Positions 6,820-8,888 of a stretch of DNA of 8,888 nucleotides are shown piece after piece (within the stretch, counting starts at the first letter, position 1; each line of letters begins with the position of its first letter). Made by a program: the position numbers and the translations under genes. The notes under the pieces are model-generated. The model did no database searches. It saw nothing but the letters and a program-made list of their open reading frames with translations, and had not been told where the DNA came from. The DNA comes from Deltaproteobacteria bacterium. GTDB taxonomy: Bacteria; Desulfobacterota; JADFXK01. The DNA is taken from contig JADFYA010000125.1 of NCBI GenBank assembly GCA_015233285.1, positions 1-8,888 of the forward strand. Direction: 5' to 3'.

Positions 6820-6840
6820 CCAAGAGACTCGGAAAGTCAA
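6812..6840 (-). promoter_or_regulatory. Sigma-70-like promoter of the Phd/RelE pair
   Basis: On the minus strand the -35 is TTGACT (plus 6835-6840, 5 of 6 matches) and the -10 is TACACT (plus 6812-6817, 4 of 6), separated by exactly 17 bases. Transcription would start near 6805, giving a leader of about a dozen bases with the Shine-Dalgarno sequence inside it. The overlap with the TGTACA operator fits repression by the toxin-antitoxin complex. Confidence 0.65.
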
Positions 6841-6878
6841 TCTCTATTAGCCCGTCCTGCAGACGCATCCAGTCCTCG

Positions 6879-7064
6879 TCAAAATCGGAGGGCCCGGAGC
6901 ACGTCTTCCCGCTCCAGATAGGGATAGTCCATCAATACTTCTTCAATGGAATGACCTGCCCCGATTTGTCCCACGATCATGCCCACAGTAACCCGCATCC
7001 CGCGAATACAAGCTTTGCCGCCCATGACATCAGGTTGTTGGGTGATCCGATCCAACGTCACCAT
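6879..7064 (-). pseudogene. DUF433 antitoxin-type gene, C-terminally truncated copy
   Basis: The frame encodes 61 residues starting MVTLDRITQQPDVMGGKACI, with RGMRVTVGMIVGQIGAG and EEVLMDYPYLEREDVLRALR, the characteristic DUF433 pattern. DUF433 proteins are small helix-turn-helix proteins often paired with a PIN-like (DUF5615) toxin. Compared with the inverted copy at 7902-8135, the two proteins are nearly identical to ALR, after which this one reads Phe-stop and loses the last 17 residues. The break lies at plus position 6886, exactly where the duplicated block ends and toxin-antitoxin DNA begins. The ribosome binding site upstream is preserved. It may still be translated, but the C-terminal helix is missing. 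Confidence 0.75.
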
Positions 7065-7098
7065 GGCTGTCCTCCACAATAAATGAGGTGTGAGCTTG

Positions 7099-7130
7099 AC
7101 GAAACAGCAGACCGAGTTAAGCCGTTTCGT
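7099..7130. other. Hairpin in the leader before the DUF433 gene
   Basis: ACGAAACaGC pairs with GCcGTTTCGT, a ten-base stem with one mismatch around a 12-base loop. The counterpart in the other arm (about 7836-7868) has one further mismatch in the stem. It lies between the ahbA remnant and DUF433 on their coding strand and has no following T-run, so it is not a standard terminator. It could be a processing or attenuation structure, or chance. Confidence 0.4.
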
Positions 7131-7169
7131 AACTGAGCATCAGCCCATTACTCGATCCTGAACCCGTTG

Positions 7170-7248
7170 TTAAACCGGAAAATCTACCTTGATCTTAAAG
7201 AGTCTCTTGGCCGGGAGGTTGCAAATTTGGGTGACTCCGGTTTTCTGC
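7170..7248 (-). pseudogene. 3' remnant of ahbA/ahbB (siroheme decarboxylase)
   Basis: Only about the last 25 codons survive on the minus strand: QKTGVTQICNLPAKRLFKIK followed by VDFPV and a TAA at 7170-7172. It is the inverted duplicate of the end of the longer fragment at 7500-7796, with one visible amino-acid change (K to R before LFKIK). Beyond 7248 the two copies lose similarity, so this marks the inner edge of the inverted duplication. Confidence 0.7.
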
Positions 7249-7352
7249 TTCTCTCCTTTTGCCAGGGGCAATTGAGGGAACCGATTTCGCCAAAACTCAT
7301 TAACTTGGTTTTCTGGCCGGATGTGAGCAAGAAGATAATAGATGCGAGAAAA
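7249..7352. other. Unassigned part of the central spacer
   Basis: About 100 bases lie between the ahbA remnant and the PIN fragment. Frames are open here on both strands, but the translations match nothing I recognise. This is probably part of the rearrangement scar. Confidence 0.4.
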
Positions 7353-7499
7353 TCACTTCGATAGAATTTTCTGGATTAAGGCTTGGTAAGTAACTAAATC
7401 TAACCGCTTTTTATCAAAAATTTCCTGCATCTTATTAAGGGCCTCTTTTTTCGCGATAATTCCCATTTTCCACGCCTTATAAACAACACCCCCAATACC
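7353..7499 (-). pseudogene. C-terminal fragment of a PIN-domain (DUF3368-like) protein
   Basis: The minus strand encodes GIGGVVYKAWKMGII, then AKKEALNKMQEIFDKKRLDL and TYQALIQKILSK before a TGA at 7353-7355. The pattern small-Gly-x-Gly-hydrophobic, A-K/W-x-x-G-I-I, a linker helix and a terminal L/Y-x-x-hydrophobic helix resembles the C-terminus of DUF3368 PIN-type ribonuclease toxins. The minus-strand frame stays open upstream to 7799, but that extension is antisense to ahbA and not protein-like, so this is a fragment cut at about 7499. The acidic catalytic residues of the N-terminal PIN core are missing. The family call is tentative. Confidence 0.45.
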
Positions 7500-7796
7500 C
7501 GCCGTATCGGGGCCAACTTTCAGTCGTCTAAGATGGGTTTTACCTCCACCCTGTGTGCGGCCAAAGTCCCGGAAGAGGCCATGGACCAGTTCGTGACCGT
7601 CGTAAACGCCTATCCTGGAGTTACGCACAACTATCGCCGGGACCATCAGTACAATGTCTGGTTTACCTTTATCGCCGAAAGCATGGACCTGATCGACCAG
7701 TACTTGGAAGAGATCAGGCAGAAAACCGGGGTCACCCAGATTTGCAACCTCCCGGCCAAGAAACTCTTTAAGATCAAGGTAGATTTTCCGGTCTAA
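7500..7796 (+). pseudogene. ahbA: AhbA/AhbB siroheme decarboxylase, N-terminally truncated
   Basis: AhbA/AhbB proteins convert siroheme to 12,18-didecarboxysiroheme in the alternative heme pathway of sulfate reducers and archaea; they are Lrp/AsnC-like proteins of about 150-160 residues. The frame here gives the last 98 residues: RRIGANFQSSKMGFTSTL, AYPGVTHNYRRDHQYNVWFT (the conserved H-N-Y-R and Y-N-x-W segment), IDQYLEEIRQKTGV and LPAKKLFKIKVDFPV. The roughly 55-residue N-terminal helix-turn-helix part is absent: upstream of 7500 the translation stops resembling the family, and the minus strand encodes a PIN fragment instead. An internal ATG at 7533 exists, but no functional enzyme is expected. 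AhbA versus AhbB cannot be decided firmly from the fragment; the symbol is a best guess. Confidence 0.72.
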
Positions 7797-7901
7797 CAAC
7801 GGTTTCGGGATCGAGTAATGGGCTGATGCTCAGTTATGAAACGGCTTAACTCGGTCTGCTGTTTCGTCAATCTCACACCTCATTTATTGTGGAGGACAGC
7901 C

Positions 7902-8135
7902 ATGGTGACGTTGGATCGTATCACCCAACAACCTGATGTCATGGGCGGCAAAGCTTGTATTCGTGGAATGAGGGTTACTGTGGGCATGATCGTGGGACAA
8001 ATCGGGGCAGGTCATTCCATTGAAGAAGTATTGGTGGACTATCCTTATCTGGAGCGGGAAGACGTGCTCCAGGCCCTCCGCTATGCCGCGTGGCGCGTCG
8101 AAGAACGCGAAATAATGTTGGCCAATAATCCATAA
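7902..8135 (+). CDS. DUF433 family protein, intact copy (antitoxin-type)
   Basis: The protein has 77 residues, full length for DUF433. It has the family signature PDVMGGKACIRGMRVTVGMI, then EEVLVDYPYLEREDVLQALR and a C-terminal helix YAAWRVEEREIML. The start at 7902 is chosen because GGAGGA (7891-7896) lies at the right distance; an upstream in-frame ATG at 7836 would add residues unlike the family and sits in a hairpin region. DUF433 proteins usually precede a PIN-like (DUF5615) toxin, but none follows: after 61 bases the opposed end of a kinase gene appears. It is therefore an orphan. The ahbA remnant lies 105 bases upstream on the same strand. Predicted cytoplasmic, DNA-binding and possibly autoregulatory. 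Confidence 0.85.
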   Translation: MVTLDRITQQPDVMGGKACIRGMRVTVGMIVGQIGAGHSIEEVLVDYPYLEREDVLQALRYAAWRVEEREIMLANNP

Positions 8136-8195
8136 ACCCCAGCTCCGGACGCACCTCACCAAATGATGTAACTCGTCGAACTCAGTCCATGGTTA

Positions 8196-8888
8196 TCAGA
8201 AGTTCACGGCCTGGCCGCTGATGGGGGCTTCCGCCTCTATGGCCGCCTCAGGCAACGTAATGGTGAAGACCGCTCCTCCGGATGGATGATTGTGGACCTT
8301 GACCGTCCCGCCATGGGCCTCCACAATACTATGGACAATGGCCAGGCCCAGCCCGGTGCCTTTTTCCCTGGTGGTGAAAAAGGGGTCAAAAAGACGATCC
8401 AGGAATTCCGGATTCACCCCCGGCCCGGTGTCTATGACCGTCATGGACACCAGTCTCGGCTCGGGACCGGCCGAAGTAGCCACGGTGATCCGGCCCCCTC
8501 CCTCGACCGCCTGATTGGCATTCAGGAGCAGGTTCAACAGGACCTGAGTTAATTGGTCTTCATCAATGGCGCAATGCAGAATGTCATGAGATAGCTCGGT
8601 AACGACCTGTATCCCTGGGTCAGGCTTCCATAAAACCAGGGTCTTCTCCACCAGGGAGTTAAGATCGCCATGCTTCAAGTTCGGCGGCTTGGGTTTGGCA
8701 TAAGTCAGCAGATCGGAGATAGTTCGATTTAACCGGTCTATTTCTTTAATCATGATATCCAGATACTCGCCCTTGGGGGTGCCGTTGGGGAAATCCTTCT
8801 TAAACAGTTGGGCGAATCCCTTGATGGAACTTAAAGGGTTTCTGATTTCATGAGCCACCCCCGCAGCCAATCGGCCCACCGCGGCTAA
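8196..8888 (-). CDS. Sensor histidine kinase, second copy, partial at window edge
   Basis: The visible 230 residues cover the H box (GRLAAGVAHEIRNPLSSIKG), N box (QVLLNLLLNANQAV), DTGPG, DPFFTTREKGTGLGLAIV and the C-terminus, so the catalytic core is complete. It matches residues 381-610 of the kinase at 4376-6208, with about 14 amino-acid changes. Examples are N453H, T468K, K474Q, P485H, F488I, V509E, G525R and D532I, plus several at the extreme C-terminus; the catalytic Asp533 of DTGPG is retained. The frame is open to the window edge with no disabling mutation. Whether the PAS, sensor and membrane parts exist lies outside the window. The gene converges on the DUF433 gene with a gap of 60 bases and again has no response regulator behind it. 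Confidence 0.88.
   Translation of the reverse strand, partial: LAAVGRLAAGVAHEIRNPLSSIKGFAQLFKKDFPNGTPKGEYLDIMIKEIDRLNRTISDLLTYAKPKPPNLKHGDLNSLVEKTLVLWKPDPGIQVVTELSHDILHCAIDEDQLTQVLLNLLLNANQAVEGGGRITVATSAGPEPRLVSMTVIDTGPGVNPEFLDRLFDPFFTTREKGTGLGLAIVHSIVEAHGGTVKVHNHPSGGAVFTITLPEAAIEAEAPISGQAVNF

Larger units (their letters stand above)
5516..7248 (+). repeat. Left arm of a large diverged inverted duplication
   Basis: Two blocks of this arm match the reverse complement of 7718-8888. The outer block 5516-6276 (kinase 3' half and about 70 bases after its stop) matches 8888-8126. The inner block 6886-7248 (DUF433 gene, its leader and the ahbA 3' end) matches 8080-7718, at 363 bases each with no indel that I can see. 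In two stretches compared by eye, 8 of about 195 and about 12 of about 300 positions differ, so roughly 4%. Between the blocks the left arm has about 609 bases (a toxin-antitoxin module) where the right arm has 45. Confidence 0.9.
7718..8888 (-). repeat. Right arm of the large inverted duplication (runs off window)
   Basis: This is the reverse complement of the left arm: 7718-8080 pairs with 7248-6886, and 8126-8888 pairs with 6276-5516. Only 45 bases (8081-8125, DUF433 C-terminal codons) lie between the blocks, which I take as the ancestral arrangement. Similarity is still strong at the last base of the window, so the arm probably continues beyond 8888. Confidence 0.9.

Noticed and set aside
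7167..7364. Plus-strand frame of 65 codons in the left arm
   Set aside because: Its first part is antisense to the ahbA remnant and the remainder has no recognisable pattern.
7353..7799. Single 148-codon minus-strand gene across the central spacer
   Set aside because: Its N-terminal two thirds is antisense to a clear ahbA reading frame; only the C-terminal part (7353-7499) looks like protein, so it is a chance fusion across a breakpoint.
5516..8888. Inverted duplication as a composite transposon or an amplification chimera
   Set aside because: I see no transposase, terminal repeats or target duplications for a transposon, and about 4% divergence with a content difference between arms does not fit a fold-back amplification chimera.
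1..8888. CRISPR array, rRNA, tRNA or group II intron
   Set aside because: No regularly spaced identical repeats, no cloverleaf or rRNA-like sequence, and no domain V-like hairpin or reverse transcriptase was seen.

Overview
The window looks like a chromosomal or contig segment from a moderately GC-rich Desulfobacterota-type (former Deltaproteobacteria) bacterium, probably a sulfate reducer or syntroph. The clues are a membrane histidine kinase of the AtoS/ZraS type with a candidate sigma-54 promoter, a fragment of a siroheme decarboxylase (AhbA/AhbB, the alternative heme pathway typical of sulfate reducers and archaea), and several small toxin-antitoxin genes. The lineage is an inference from gene content only.

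Left part (1-3983, + strand). About 490 bases without a recognisable gene precede a tight three-unit gene string. First comes a decayed patatin-like phospholipase (494-1507): its N-terminal nucleophile region is missing and its frame is broken by a single in-frame TGA at 1265-1267. Next is a 198-residue winged-helix-like protein (1510-2106), and then a 626-residue P-loop ATPase (2103-3983) with Walker A, Walker B and an unassigned conserved-looking C-terminal domain. The last two are translationally coupled (ATGA overlap). Lipase + wHTH + ORC/BREX-like ATPase resembles anti-phage or conflict-system modules, but I do not recognise it as a named system; it is the best candidate here for something undescribed.

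Middle (3984-6208). A 390-base intergenic region carries a dispersed, inverted short repeat built on ATCTGCG/CGCAGAT units and a good sigma-54-type -24/-12 element. It leads into a complete 610-residue sensor kinase with a Met/Cys/Pro-rich periplasmic loop. No response regulator follows.

Right part (5516-8888) is dominated by a large, diverged inverted duplication. The kinase C-terminal half, the 3' end of ahbA and a DUF433 antitoxin gene occur twice in opposite orientation (about 4% nucleotide difference in the stretches I compared by eye). In the left arm the end of the DUF433 gene has been replaced by an intact Phd/YefM-RelE toxin-antitoxin pair with its own sigma-70-like promoter and a double TGTACA operator; the right arm keeps an intact DUF433 gene and no such pair. 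The centre (7249-7717) is a scar in which a C-terminal fragment of a PIN-domain (DUF3368-like) protein abuts an N-terminally truncated ahbA. The right kinase copy runs off the window end.

Overall this is a rearranged accessory region: one probably functional ATPase/wHTH pair, one functional kinase, one functional TA pair and one intact orphan antitoxin-type gene, surrounded by gene remnants.
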